DNA of 64,000 bases. Source: Pseudobdellovibrionaceae bacterium. GTDB lineage: Bacteria; Bdellovibrionota; Bdellovibrionia; Bdellovibrionales; Bdellovibrionaceae. The notes below the pieces were generated by a model. That model searched no databases. It was not told where the DNA came from and saw only the letters and a program-made list of their open reading frames with translations. Made by a program: the position numbers and the translations under genes. This document shows, in pieces, positions 20,380 to 29,631 of this stretch; within the stretch, counting starts at the first letter, position 1, and every line of letters begins with the position of its first letter. The DNA lies in NCBI GenBank assembly GCA_022843825.1, contig JALHMX010000014.1, positions 1 through 64,000 on the forward strand. The letters are read 5' to 3'.

Positions 20380-21297
20380 TTATCTTAAAGCTAACATCAC
20401 AAAATAATATAATGGCGCCACGAAAATAAGCCGATCCATACGTTGTAAAAAATCACCACGACCAATAATAAATGGTCCAACGGTTTTAACGCCGGCATCT
20501 TTTCGCACAACGGACATCACTAAATCGCCTACTAACCCTACGGCAGCAGCAATTATTCCTGATGCGAGCCAATACTGATCGCCTTTATCAGGTAACAAAT
20601 GTCGCATACCATAAGCCAAAGCCAATGTTAAAATAACGGATACAAAGGTACTTAAAGTTGTTCTTCTAGAGTTAAGCTCTGGCATAAATTTCGCGCCCCG
20701 AAAGTAGCCGCTAATGGCAAAGTTGGTGTTGTCGCAAAACTCAGTTAAAATAATTAAGTACATAACTTGATATATTCCATTTTCGAAATTTAATATCAGA
20801 CCTAAATGCAGGAACGACCAGCCCAAGAAAATAAAAGCTAATAGAGTTAAAGAAATATACTGGATCATGTTTTTATAAGTGCGAGTCAGAAGAGGAACTA
20901 AGCATGACATCGCCAAAACGACCATTGGCATGATGTTGTATAAGTTCAGATTGTCGTAATAAGATGCCACCCCTAGCCCAGTAATACCGGCATAGCAAAT
21001 ATGGACAAAAGCAGTTTTGTGAAACATGCCCATGATTTGAAAAAATACTTTCGCACCATAGATAGCAAGCAGAGTGAGTAGAATGGTGGGTGCAGGTGAT
21101 CCCAAGCCCATAATGGCAAACATAATCGGTGCCATGAGTAGCCAACTTTTCATCGAGGCCCAAGCCACCATAGAGTACTGATTCTTTTTTCTAAATACAA
21201 AATTGACTAAACCGCCTAAGAAAATCGCTCCCAAGACAATAAGCACAGTTTGTTGATAGACAGGGCTCATCCAATAAGTATTGCTAAAGCTATTCAT
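20380..21297 (-). CDS. Phosphatidate cytidylyltransferase-like (CdsA family)
   Basis: Multi-TM; C-terminal 'GLVGDLVMSVVRKDAGVKTVGPFIIGRGDFLQRMDRLIFVAP' resembles the CdsA signature. Confidence 0.85.
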   Translation of the reverse strand: MNSFSNTYWMSPVYQQTVLIVLGAIFLGGLVNFVFRKKNQYSMVAWASMKSWLLMAPIMFAIMGLGSPAPTILLTLLAIYGAKVFFQIMGMFHKTAFVHICYAGITGLGVASYYDNLNLYNIMPMVVLAMSCLVPLLTRTYKNMIQYISLTLLAFIFLGWSFLHLGLILNFENGIYQVMYLIILTEFCDNTNFAISGYFRGAKFMPELNSRRTTLSTFVSVILTLALAYGMRHLLPDKGDQYWLASGIIAAAVGLVGDLVMSVVRKDAGVKTVGPFIIGRGDFLQRMDRLIFVAPLYYFVMLALR

Positions 21298-22621
21298 AAG
21301 TTATTTCATAGTCCTTAATTTTTTTATAAAGATTCGATTTAGAGATAGATAATTTTTCACATACCCGGTCTAAATCTTTCTCTTGTTGCAAATGAAATGT
21401 TAAAAAATTTTTTTCTTGTATAGCCATGAACTGTTGTAAATTCATATCTAAATTTGTGTCAGAGTTTTTAGTTACTTTTCCAGAAAGTAACTGATTCACA
21501 TCGGTATCAAGTATAATGGGCAGGGGAGATGTTAGCAGCAGTTGCTCGCAAATACGCTTGAGTTCACGCACGTTTCCAGGCCATGTATATTTTTTTAAAG
21601 CTTGCAAGGCTTCCGCTGATAATTGTTTGTTTCGTCGCGGTTTTTCTTGATCTATAAAAAACTGTGCTAAGGCAGGGATATCATCTGGCCGTGCGCGTAA
21701 GGGCTCTATGTTGATTTTTTGAGATGAAATCCTGTAGTACAGATCTTCACGAAATTTTTTATTCATGACCATTTTTATTAAGGACTCATTGCTGGCGCAA
21801 ATAACCCGAGTTTTAACATAGATGGTCTCTTTAGCGCCTACTTTTTTCACTTCTCCTGATTCGAGAAAGCGGAGAAGCTTCGCTTGCTGAGATAACGGAA
21901 GCGCTTCTATTTCATCTAAAAATAAATCTCCCCCATGGGCGGCTTCGGCTAAGCCCATTTTATTTTGATCTGCGCCAGTGAAAGCACCTTTGACATGCCC
22001 GAAAAACTCAGACTCAAATAAGTTTTCATTTATGGCTGCACAGTTAACCGTGACAAATGGAATCTTTCCTTCTTGTTGATTTAAAATTTTAGCGACCACT
22101 TCTTTTCCAGATCCAGTTTCGCCTTCTATCAATAAGGGGTGAGACTCATTTTTTAATGCTGAAATTTGTTTACGTAGTTTCTCAGTGGGTTCAGATTGTC
22201 CAATCAGTGGCATCACTTTGGTGGTGGAAAACTCAAACTGACGCAGTTGCCAGTAGGCCAGTATTTTCTCTAACACCAAAGTGACTTCTTCCGGTGACAA
22301 AGGTTTAGACAAAAATCTTTGCGCACCCGCTTTAAGGGCGGCCTCCATGTTTTGTCGATTTAAATCGCCAGACATGGATACAATTTCTATCTGAGGATTG
22401 GTTTTAATAAGCTTTGCCATAACCAGGGGGCCATCGGCAGTCTGACCCTGGCTGGAAGCTATGTGCATATCAATTAATGCCGCATGGAAGAACACGTGAT
22501 CTGGAATAAGGTCTGGGTTTTGCGTAACATAAATTTTAAAGCCATCAGGTATCATTAATTTTAATGCGGATACTAACTGAGTATCATCTTCCGCTATAAG
22601 TAAATTAAAGGTGGCTGACAT
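21290..22621 (-). CDS. Sigma-54-dependent response regulator (REC-AAA+-Fis type)
   Basis: 'EGETGSGKEVVAKILNQQ', 'FESEFFGHVKGAFTGADQNKMGLAEAAHGGDLFLDEIEALPLSQQAKLLRFLE' sigma-54 interaction motifs. Confidence 0.93.
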   Translation of the reverse strand: MSATFNLLIAEDDTQLVSALKLMIPDGFKIYVTQNPDLIPDHVFFHAALIDMHIASSQGQTADGPLVMAKLIKTNPQIEIVSMSGDLNRQNMEAALKAGAQRFLSKPLSPEEVTLVLEKILAYWQLRQFEFSTTKVMPLIGQSEPTEKLRKQISALKNESHPLLIEGETGSGKEVVAKILNQQEGKIPFVTVNCAAINENLFESEFFGHVKGAFTGADQNKMGLAEAAHGGDLFLDEIEALPLSQQAKLLRFLESGEVKKVGAKETIYVKTRVICASNESLIKMVMNKKFREDLYYRISSQKINIEPLRARPDDIPALAQFFIDQEKPRRNKQLSAEALQALKKYTWPGNVRELKRICEQLLLTSPLPIILDTDVNQLLSGKVTKNSDTNLDMNLQQFMAIQEKNFLTFHLQQEKDLDRVCEKLSISKSNLYKKIKDYEITYE

Positions 22622-22688
22622 CAGTAAGTCCTTGTTATCGCTATGAGAAAACTTTGTTTTCTTTTATTGTGAGTGTTACTGTGATTTT

Positions 22689-23936
22689 ATGCCAAAATCG
22701 AATCCGAGTTCAACCTCTAATCCGCAGCTAAAGATTTTATTAACTGAGGGAATCCATCCTGTTGCGCAAAAAAAACTGCAAGATGAAGGTTACCATGTGG
22801 ATTTATTAACGCATGCGCCAACAGAAGATGAATATATAAAACTTCTTACCGGATATAATGTTTTAGGTATCCGCTCCAAATCAGAAATAACTCGAAATAT
22901 TTTAGAATCTCAATCTCATCTTCTGGGAATCGGCGCTTTTTGCATTGGAACCAATCAAATAGATCTAGCCGCAGCTGCGCTGTGTGGAATTCCAGTTTTC
23001 AACGCACCTTATAGCAATACGCGCTCAGTGGCTGAGTTAGTGTTAGCTGAAATGATTATTCTTTCACGGCAACTGGGTGATCGTAATAGTAAAGCTCATC
23101 AAGGTGAATGGGTGAAGTCTGCGGAAGGCTCAAAAGAGATTCGAGGGAAAACCATAGGGATTATTGGTTATGGTCATATCGGTAGTCAAGTCAGCGTATT
23201 AGCTGAGGCTTTGGGTATGAAAGTTATTTTTTACGACGCCGTAAAAAAACTTTCTTTAGGAAATGCTCAAAGTAAAAGTACTTTGAATGCACTATTAGCT
23301 GAAGCCGATTTTGTGACCTTACATGTGCCTGAGACCTTATCGACACAAAATATGATTGCGGCTCGCGAATTTGAAAAAATGAAACCCGGAAGTTATTTAA
23401 TCAATGCCTCTCGGGGCTCTGTAGTGAAAATTGAAGATCTAGTTTTTGCTTTACAGTCAGGTCATTTAGCTGGATGTGCGATCGATGTATTTCCAGAAGA
23501 ACCTGCATCAAATAAACAGAAGTTTACAACGCCGCTTCAGGGTATGAAAAATGTGATTCTCACTCCGCATATTGGAGGAAGTACCGAAGAGGCTCAATAT
23601 GCGATTGGTCTGGAAGTCGCTGAAAGTTTTAGAAAGTTTCTACAGTTTGGAACGACCGCATGGTCCGTAAACTTTCCACAGATCGATTTGTTACCACCGA
23701 AAGAAGGCGTCGTACGTATCATGAATGTTCACAGTAATGAGCCCGGTGTCTTAAGTGAAATCAACGGCTATATTTCCGCAGCCAAAGCCAACATCCAAGC
23801 ACAGCACTTGTCCACCGACACTCAAATCGGCTACCTCGTGGTCGACCTAGAAATGCACCAAGCACAAACCACCGCCGAAGACCTGGTAAAAAAAATCACC
23901 GCCTCTCCCAAAAGCATTAAGACGCGTATCCTTTAA
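22689..23936 (+). CDS. serA: D-3-phosphoglycerate dehydrogenase
   Basis: 'GKTIGIIGYGHIGSQVSVLAEALGMKVIFYD', 'LINASRGSVV', C-terminal ACT-type region. Confidence 0.93.
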   Translation: MPKSNPSSTSNPQLKILLTEGIHPVAQKKLQDEGYHVDLLTHAPTEDEYIKLLTGYNVLGIRSKSEITRNILESQSHLLGIGAFCIGTNQIDLAAAALCGIPVFNAPYSNTRSVAELVLAEMIILSRQLGDRNSKAHQGEWVKSAEGSKEIRGKTIGIIGYGHIGSQVSVLAEALGMKVIFYDAVKKLSLGNAQSKSTLNALLAEADFVTLHVPETLSTQNMIAAREFEKMKPGSYLINASRGSVVKIEDLVFALQSGHLAGCAIDVFPEEPASNKQKFTTPLQGMKNVILTPHIGGSTEEAQYAIGLEVAESFRKFLQFGTTAWSVNFPQIDLLPPKEGVVRIMNVHSNEPGVLSEINGYISAAKANIQAQHLSTDTQIGYLVVDLEMHQAQTTAEDLVKKITASPKSIKTRIL

Positions 23937-23959
23937 AAGGGGTCAGGCTCCCTTTCTTC
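23936..23959. repeat. REP-like half-arm (left end of RAYT element)
   Basis: AAAGGGGTCAGGCTCCCTTTCTTC; exact reverse complement at 24686-24709; starts in the serA stop codon. Confidence 0.9.
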
Positions 23960-24598
23960 TCACAGCGTGTCGTTATCTTCTAAAAAAGGTTTATTTCTTG
24001 TTTTACTTTTCTTTGATTGAAAATAAGGTTTCTTAAGGCCCCAACGTACAGCTTCTAATTTATCATCATCCGGCTTTTCATTAAGCCATTTCAATGTATC
24101 CTCAGGAGAAGAGTTATAGGTTAAATCCTCTATCACTGGGAATGGCTTTTTAGCCATGGACATAACGGCAGGTAATGTACTGAATTTATAGTCCTGTACG
24201 AGTTCGCATATTCTCGCAGTCACAGGATTTCTATAATTGTATTTGTAGGCGTTTAAATAATACTTGTGAGACTGCAAAATACATTTGTGGTACCGACCTC
24301 CATATGTTTCATTTATGCGATTTCCCAGCTTTGTTAATTTTCTACTTGTTTGTCCCATAAGGTACTGCATGGACAAGCTAATATTTGCTTTTGGAGTTGT
24401 CGCAATAAGGTGAAAATGATTACTCATCAATACAAAACTATGTATGTTTAGATCGTATCTAATGTGTGTTTCTGTAAGCACCTCACAAAACACTTCCCAG
24501 ACTTGCTCCATAGGTAGATTAAACCACTCTTTATTGATACATCTTGCACTGATATTATATGGAAAATCCGACTGTAAAATTGTTTGAGCTCTTGGCAT
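23960..24598 (-). mobile_element. REP-associated tyrosine transposase (RAYT, Y1/HUH IS200-like)
   Basis: HUH motif 'SNHFHLIATTP', catalytic-Tyr region 'YYLNAYKYNYRNPVTARI'; flanked by 24-bp inverted REP-like arms. Confidence 0.92.
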
Positions 24599-24685
24599 GT
24601 TTGCTCTGAAAGCAAAAAATGATTCAGCCCCTAAGTGTATTAATTAGGATTTCAGATCCGGAAAGCAAACATTGATACGGCGTGT

Positions 24686-24709
24686 GAAGAAAGGGAGCCT
24701 GACCCCTTT
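24686..24709. repeat. REP-like half-arm (right end of RAYT element)
   Basis: GAAGAAAGGGAGCCTGACCCCTTT; perfect reverse complement of 23936-23959; overlaps the stop codon of the FAD-oxidase gene. Confidence 0.9.
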
Positions 24710-26078
24710 AAAAGATTTTTCCGGGGTTGATGATGTTGTCGGGATCGAAAGCTTTTTTGATGCTTTTCATGATTTCGACTTCGGCGGCGGAGCGGGAATA
24801 ATGTAGAAAAGATTTTTTAGATAGGCCAACGCCGTGTTCTGCAGAGATGCTGCCTCTGTATTTCTGAATCGTTTGAAAAACCAGTTCGTCGACTTTACGA
24901 CACTCTTTTACAAAAGTTTCTTTGTTCATGCCTTCAGGGCGTAAAATATTAATATGCAAATTACCATCACCGATATGACCAAACCACACCACTTCCCAAG
25001 TAGGATATGCATTTGTTAGTAAAGCGTCTAATTCCTGCATAAAAGCTGGAGCTTTGGAAATTTTCACAGAAATATCATTTTTATAAGGCGAGTATTTTGA
25101 CAAGGCCTCACTAATATCTTCGCGGTAACGCCAAAAGCTTTTTTCTTGAACTTCTGATTGCGAAATTACGCCATCAATAATCCAACCTTGATTTAAGGCC
25201 TCTTCAAAGACGGACATGATTTTTTCTTCGCTCTCAGTGGTAGGGGCTTCAAGTTCGCAGACCACATAAAAATCCGCTACTGTTTTAAAGGGGCGAGGAA
25301 GATCAGTTGACTGCAAAACATGCTTGAGCGCTTTTTCAGAAAACATCTCGTAAGCTTGCATTATGCAATTCTTCTTAAAATGCGAAAAAACTTTCATCAC
25401 GGATGACATTTGATCCAGCGCCAAAACTAATATTTTAGTAGAAACCGGAGGTGGAGCCAATTTTATCACCGCTTGGGTGATAAAACCTAACGTGCCCTCG
25501 GAGCCAATAAACAAATGACGAAGATCATATCCCGTCGCATTTTTAATAAGTCCGTTATTTAATTCTAGGATTTCACCCGCACCTGTTACAACTTGAAGTC
25601 CGACAACCCATTCACGGGTCATACCGTAGCGAACCACTTTGATTCCACCGGCATTGGTCGCAATATTCCCACCCATCTGAGAAGAACCTCGAGCTGCAAA
25701 ATCCACGGGGTAGTAATAACCTTTTTGTTTCGCTAAATTTTGAAGTTCTTCGGTAATTACTCCAGGCTCGATCGTCACAGTGCCATCGATTTCATTGAAC
25801 TCAAGAACACGATTCATTTTCTCAAAGCTGATAACGACTTCACCTTGAGTGGCACAAGCGGCACCACTAAGGCCCGTTCGTCCGCCAGAAGGGACTAGGG
25901 CAATCTTATTTTCACGCGCCCATTTAACGATGCTAACGACATCTTCCGTGCTCGTTGGAAACAAGATCGCTGAGGCTTTGATATCGTAGTAGGTTGTCCA
26001 ATCTTTACCGTAGTAGGCTAAAGATTCTGGATCTGTTTTAATTTTATTTTTATCTAGATTAAGATTTTGTAAACTCAT
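24708..26078 (-). CDS. FAD-binding oxidase / D-lactate-glycolate dehydrogenase (GlcD-like)
   Basis: 'VPSGGRTGLSGAACATQGEVVISFEKMNRVLEF', 'GTLGFITQAVIKL', C-terminal 'SAEHGVGLSKK...NPGKIF'. Confidence 0.9.
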   Translation of the reverse strand: MSLQNLNLDKNKIKTDPESLAYYGKDWTTYYDIKASAILFPTSTEDVVSIVKWARENKIALVPSGGRTGLSGAACATQGEVVISFEKMNRVLEFNEIDGTVTIEPGVITEELQNLAKQKGYYYPVDFAARGSSQMGGNIATNAGGIKVVRYGMTREWVVGLQVVTGAGEILELNNGLIKNATGYDLRHLFIGSEGTLGFITQAVIKLAPPPVSTKILVLALDQMSSVMKVFSHFKKNCIMQAYEMFSEKALKHVLQSTDLPRPFKTVADFYVVCELEAPTTESEEKIMSVFEEALNQGWIIDGVISQSEVQEKSFWRYREDISEALSKYSPYKNDISVKISKAPAFMQELDALLTNAYPTWEVVWFGHIGDGNLHINILRPEGMNKETFVKECRKVDELVFQTIQKYRGSISAEHGVGLSKKSFLHYSRSAAEVEIMKSIKKAFDPDNIINPGKIF

Positions 26079-26257
26079 CGTAGTGTTCTAATTCTGAAGT
26101 AAGAATACAATGGACACAATCCCCAAGCTGCTGAAAGCATTAAATACAGACCAAGTATGTAAAATCCAAACGGGCCACCGGCAATCGCATAGATCAAAAG
26201 TATAAGACTTAAGATAAATCTGATGACTCGATCCCAGATAGCCACGTTGCAAAGCAT
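26075..26257 (-). CDS. DUF2892/YgaP-like small inner-membrane protein
   Basis: 'NVAIWDRVIRFILSLILLIYAIAG...AAWGLCPLYSYFRI' typical of DUF2892. Confidence 0.8.
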   Translation of the reverse strand: MLCNVAIWDRVIRFILSLILLIYAIAGGPFGFYILGLYLMLSAAWGLCPLYSYFRIRTLR

Positions 26258-26259
26258 GA

Positions 26260-26568
26260 TTAGCTCTTTAACAGTTCTTGAAGTTCGCCGGCCTCGTACA
26301 TTTCCATCATAATGTCACTGCCACCAACAAGTTTTTTATTAATATAAAGTTGCGGAATAGTAGGCCAGTTACCATACTCCTTGATACCTTGGCGAATGGC
26401 TTCATCTTCCATGACATTGACGTCTTTAAATTGCACACCAATATCTTGCAAAATGGCAGTTGCACGGGCAGAGAAGCCACACATTGGAAACTGCTGAGTG
26501 CCTTTCATAAAAAGCACCACTTGATTTGCATTTAAAATTTCTTCAATTTTCGTTTTTATTTCTGACAT
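26260..26568 (-). CDS. grxD: Grx4-family monothiol glutaredoxin
   Basis: 'VVLFMKGTQQFPMCGFSARA' (CGFS) and 'WPTIPQLYINKKLVGGSDIMMEM'. Confidence 0.95.
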   Translation of the reverse strand: MSEIKTKIEEILNANQVVLFMKGTQQFPMCGFSARATAILQDIGVQFKDVNVMEDEAIRQGIKEYGNWPTIPQLYINKKLVGGSDIMMEMYEAGELQELLKS

Positions 26569-26587
26569 AATTATTCCTAACGTAGTG

Positions 26588-26821
26588 TTAAATTTTAGTT
26601 TTGATAGTTAAGGCGTGCACTTCACCCGTTTTAAGCTCCGCTGCAAAGACATTCATAACATGCTGGTGCTGTTCGATACGTGACAGCCCTTTAAATAAAT
26701 CGCTGCGAATTTCGACCTGCCAATGATCTGCCGTACCGGTTAAGTCATGAACATGGATTTCAGAAGCCGGAGTCTGCGGATAAGCTGCTTGCAATCTTTG
26801 TTTCATTTGATCTATTGTCAT
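26588..26821 (-). CDS. BolA-family protein
   Basis: Short BolA fold; 'FKGLSRIEQHQHVMNVFAAELKTGEVHALTIKT'; adjacent to grxD. Confidence 0.88.
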   Translation of the reverse strand: MTIDQMKQRLQAAYPQTPASEIHVHDLTGTADHWQVEIRSDLFKGLSRIEQHQHVMNVFAAELKTGEVHALTIKTKI

Positions 26822-26824
26822 AGT

Positions 26825-28612
26825 ATGATTTTTAACAAATTGTATGGTTTAAGGCAAGATCTCAAAAATATTCTTATACACTTTACATCGTTGCTGTTCG
26901 TTTATTTAGGTCTTTATACAGCTTTAAGATTTTTCTTTTATATCTGGAACTACGATCAGTTAAAAACACTGTCCTTTTTAGAGTTATTTTATGCCTTTAT
27001 TGTGGGAATACGATTTGACTTAGTGCTGGCCGGCCCAGTGGCCGCTCTGGTGATTATTTTTGCGTTCTGGATAAGAAGCCGCTTTAAATACTTATTGATT
27101 ATGCCCCTTTTGTTACTTCAGGCCTCATTAATGACTATTTCACTGGTGGATTCTGAGTTAACGAACTATATGGGCCGCCGATTTACTGTTAATTCTTTGT
27201 ATGTCTTAGGAGAGGGCGGAGCGCAAAGTATTTTAGCCTATTATCCTTTAATTATTTTTGGTTTCTTTTTGATGCTGGTATACTTTTTTTTAAGCTTTAG
27301 ATTAACGCAATCAATAGAAATAAAAACTAAAAGTATAGCTACGCTAACTTTATTAATCATCGCATTAATATTTAGCCGCGGAGGTCTTCAACAGAAACCT
27401 CTAAGTTTTATTAACTCAAAAGTAATTAATCATCCTTTTGCGCACCAGCTAGTTTTAAATTCAGCTTTTACTTTTGTGAAAAGCATAGGTCGCAACAAAG
27501 CAGAGAGAATCAATTTTTTTGAACATGATCAGATGCTATCCTTGTTAAATTTAAACTCAGTTTCAAAAAGTACACTGCGCACACCGTGGACGCCGCAAAA
27601 TATGAATCTTATTCTGATTATGATGGAAAGTATGTCCTCTGAGTATATCAATGAAAAAAACACTCCATTTTTTATGGAGCTTTCTAAAAAGGGAACACTT
27701 TTTAATCCGGCCTATGCCAATGGTCTGCGATCGGTGGAAGGCGTAGCCGCCATTTTAGCGGGAATTCCCGCTTTGATGGAGGAGTCCTTTATTAACTCTG
27801 AATTTGCTAACGAGTTCATAGGATTAGGAACTTTGTTTAAAAATAAAGGTTACCATACTAGTTTTTTTCATGGCGCTAAAAATGGAAGTATGCGCTTTGA
27901 TGCTTTTACTAGGGCTGCAGGATTTGATCAATATTTTGGTAAAAATGAATTTAATGATGACTCCTTTGACGACGGCGCTTGGGGTATTTTTGATAAGCCA
28001 TTTTTAAATTGGACTTGTAAGCAAATTTCTAGTTTTCCTGATCAGTTTGCATCCATTATTTTCACATTAACCGCCCATGTGCCATTTCCTCTGCCGGAAG
28101 ATTTTAAAGCGGAGATGGCAAAGCCACATTTTAAGAATGAGCCCGCCATTATTCAGTCGATACATTACTCGGATCAGGCTTTACGAGATTTTTTTAAATG
28201 TGCTGCAACACAGCCATGGTATAAAAATACCTTGTTTGTTTTCGTAGCGGATCACACTGGCCCAAGCTTGAAGCCAAATGCCAGCCTAGTTTCAAAATTT
28301 GAAGTGCCAATTTTATTTTACACTGAAAATAGTGCTCGTCTGAATGCACTTCATCCTCATCAGTATGCACAGCAAATTGATATATTACCCACTTTGGTGG
28401 ATTTTTTCGGACTTTCCTTAATTGAAAAGAATCACATGGCGCGTTCACTATTTGAAAAAGGCCCTAAGAACATCGTTCTTTTTGCAGATCGAAGATATGA
28501 GGTGGTCGGAGATAACAATCCTTCGGAAGACACGGTAAAGGCTTTTCGGCAGTATTTTAGTCAGGGTCTTTACGATAATCGATTGTATTTCCCACCGGGC
28601 GGGATTAAATAA
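26825..28612 (+). CDS. LTA-synthase/phosphoglycerol transferase-like sulfatase-fold membrane protein
   Basis: N-terminal TM helices then 'NLILIMMESMSSEYI', 'FFHGAKNGSMRFDAF', 'TLFVFVADHTGPS'. Confidence 0.88.
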   Translation: MIFNKLYGLRQDLKNILIHFTSLLFVYLGLYTALRFFFYIWNYDQLKTLSFLELFYAFIVGIRFDLVLAGPVAALVIIFAFWIRSRFKYLLIMPLLLLQASLMTISLVDSELTNYMGRRFTVNSLYVLGEGGAQSILAYYPLIIFGFFLMLVYFFLSFRLTQSIEIKTKSIATLTLLIIALIFSRGGLQQKPLSFINSKVINHPFAHQLVLNSAFTFVKSIGRNKAERINFFEHDQMLSLLNLNSVSKSTLRTPWTPQNMNLILIMMESMSSEYINEKNTPFFMELSKKGTLFNPAYANGLRSVEGVAAILAGIPALMEESFINSEFANEFIGLGTLFKNKGYHTSFFHGAKNGSMRFDAFTRAAGFDQYFGKNEFNDDSFDDGAWGIFDKPFLNWTCKQISSFPDQFASIIFTLTAHVPFPLPEDFKAEMAKPHFKNEPAIIQSIHYSDQALRDFFKCAATQPWYKNTLFVFVADHTGPSLKPNASLVSKFEVPILFYTENSARLNALHPHQYAQQIDILPTLVDFFGLSLIEKNHMARSLFEKGPKNIVLFADRRYEVVGDNNPSEDTVKAFRQYFSQGLYDNRLYFPPGGIK

Positions 28613-28617
28613 AAGAC

Positions 28618-28917
28618 ATGTCAGACGATTACTATTTCACACCAGCTTCGGAGTCCCATAAAAAAAAAGAAAAGGCCAAAGCCAAAGAGTTGCGCGATTC
28701 AATTTGGTGGAAACAGGTTTTAGGAAAAGGAACTTGTTATCACTGTGAACTAAAATTCAAATCCAGTGAGTTGACCATGGATCATCTTATTCCCATCGCT
28801 CGCGGTGGTAAGTCTGACAAAAAAAATTGTGTGCCCTCATGCAAAGACTGTAACACCAAAAAGGGTTATAAAACCCGCGCCGAAATGGCGATGGATGAGT
28901 TGAAGAAGAGAGATTAG
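28618..28917 (+). CDS. HNH endonuclease
   Basis: 'CYHCELKFKSSELTMDHLIPIARGGKSDKKNCVPSCKDCNTKKG' HNH with paired CxxC. Confidence 0.92.
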   Translation: MSDDYYFTPASESHKKKEKAKAKELRDSIWWKQVLGKGTCYHCELKFKSSELTMDHLIPIARGGKSDKKNCVPSCKDCNTKKGYKTRAEMAMDELKKRD

Positions 28918-29013
28918 GCCGGACATCGTATTTATTTGAGTTTATAATCAAATTAGCTGAATTCAGCCATAACACAGATTGCACTCCGAAATGTAAAAAA
29001 ATGGAGGTAGCTA

Positions 29014-29304
29014 ATGAATAATGCTTTAAAATATGTTAAGATTCTAGAAGGTACTGGGATTACTAGAGATCAAGCTGAGGCTCATGTTCAAATAATTTCA
29101 GAAATTTTGGAGGGTGATTTGGCCACAAAACAAGATATTAAGGATGCGCGCCAAGAGACAAGGCAACATATTAAGGGTTTAGAGGCTAAATTCGAAACTC
29201 TGGAACATAAAATACTTCAATCAGAGTATCGTATGACCATTAAGCTGGGCTCGATCGTTACCATAGTTATGGCTGCTGCCACTGCCATTATTAAACTGTT
29301 TTAA
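29014..29304 (+). CDS. DUF1640/CCDC90-like coiled-coil protein with C-terminal TM
   Basis: Predicted coiled coil 'DLATKQDIKDARQETRQHIKGLEAKFETLEHKI' plus terminal TM; RBS GGAGGT. Confidence 0.7.
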   Translation: MNNALKYVKILEGTGITRDQAEAHVQIISEILEGDLATKQDIKDARQETRQHIKGLEAKFETLEHKILQSEYRMTIKLGSIVTIVMAAATAIIKLF

Positions 29305-29631
29305 ATGAATTGAAATTTACAATTGCTTAAAATGCAAGCACAGCATGCTATAAAAAGGGCTAATCCTTAGTTTTTTATTTTTATTCATATTTTTTAAACT
29401 GAGTTTATCATAATTGTCTACCCAAAATACGCGAATTTTGGGGGTATTTAAGCCATTTAACACCCTAAAAATCTAGTAAAACTATCTGTTTTTTTATATC
29501 TAAACAATGGATCATTCGTTGTTTTTCGCAAAGATTTACCAAGCGCGTTAGAACCAATAGCTTGATTTTCTTGGGAAAAAAACACTCAAATGAAAAAGTA
29601 TCAATGTTTAGTTCATTTAAAGGGGTTCTTT

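Noticed and set aside
29305-29589. Long AT-rich intergenic region upstream of top6B as a possible ncRNA
   Set aside because: No clear stable hairpins, promoter-terminator pair or conserved motif could be identified by eye.
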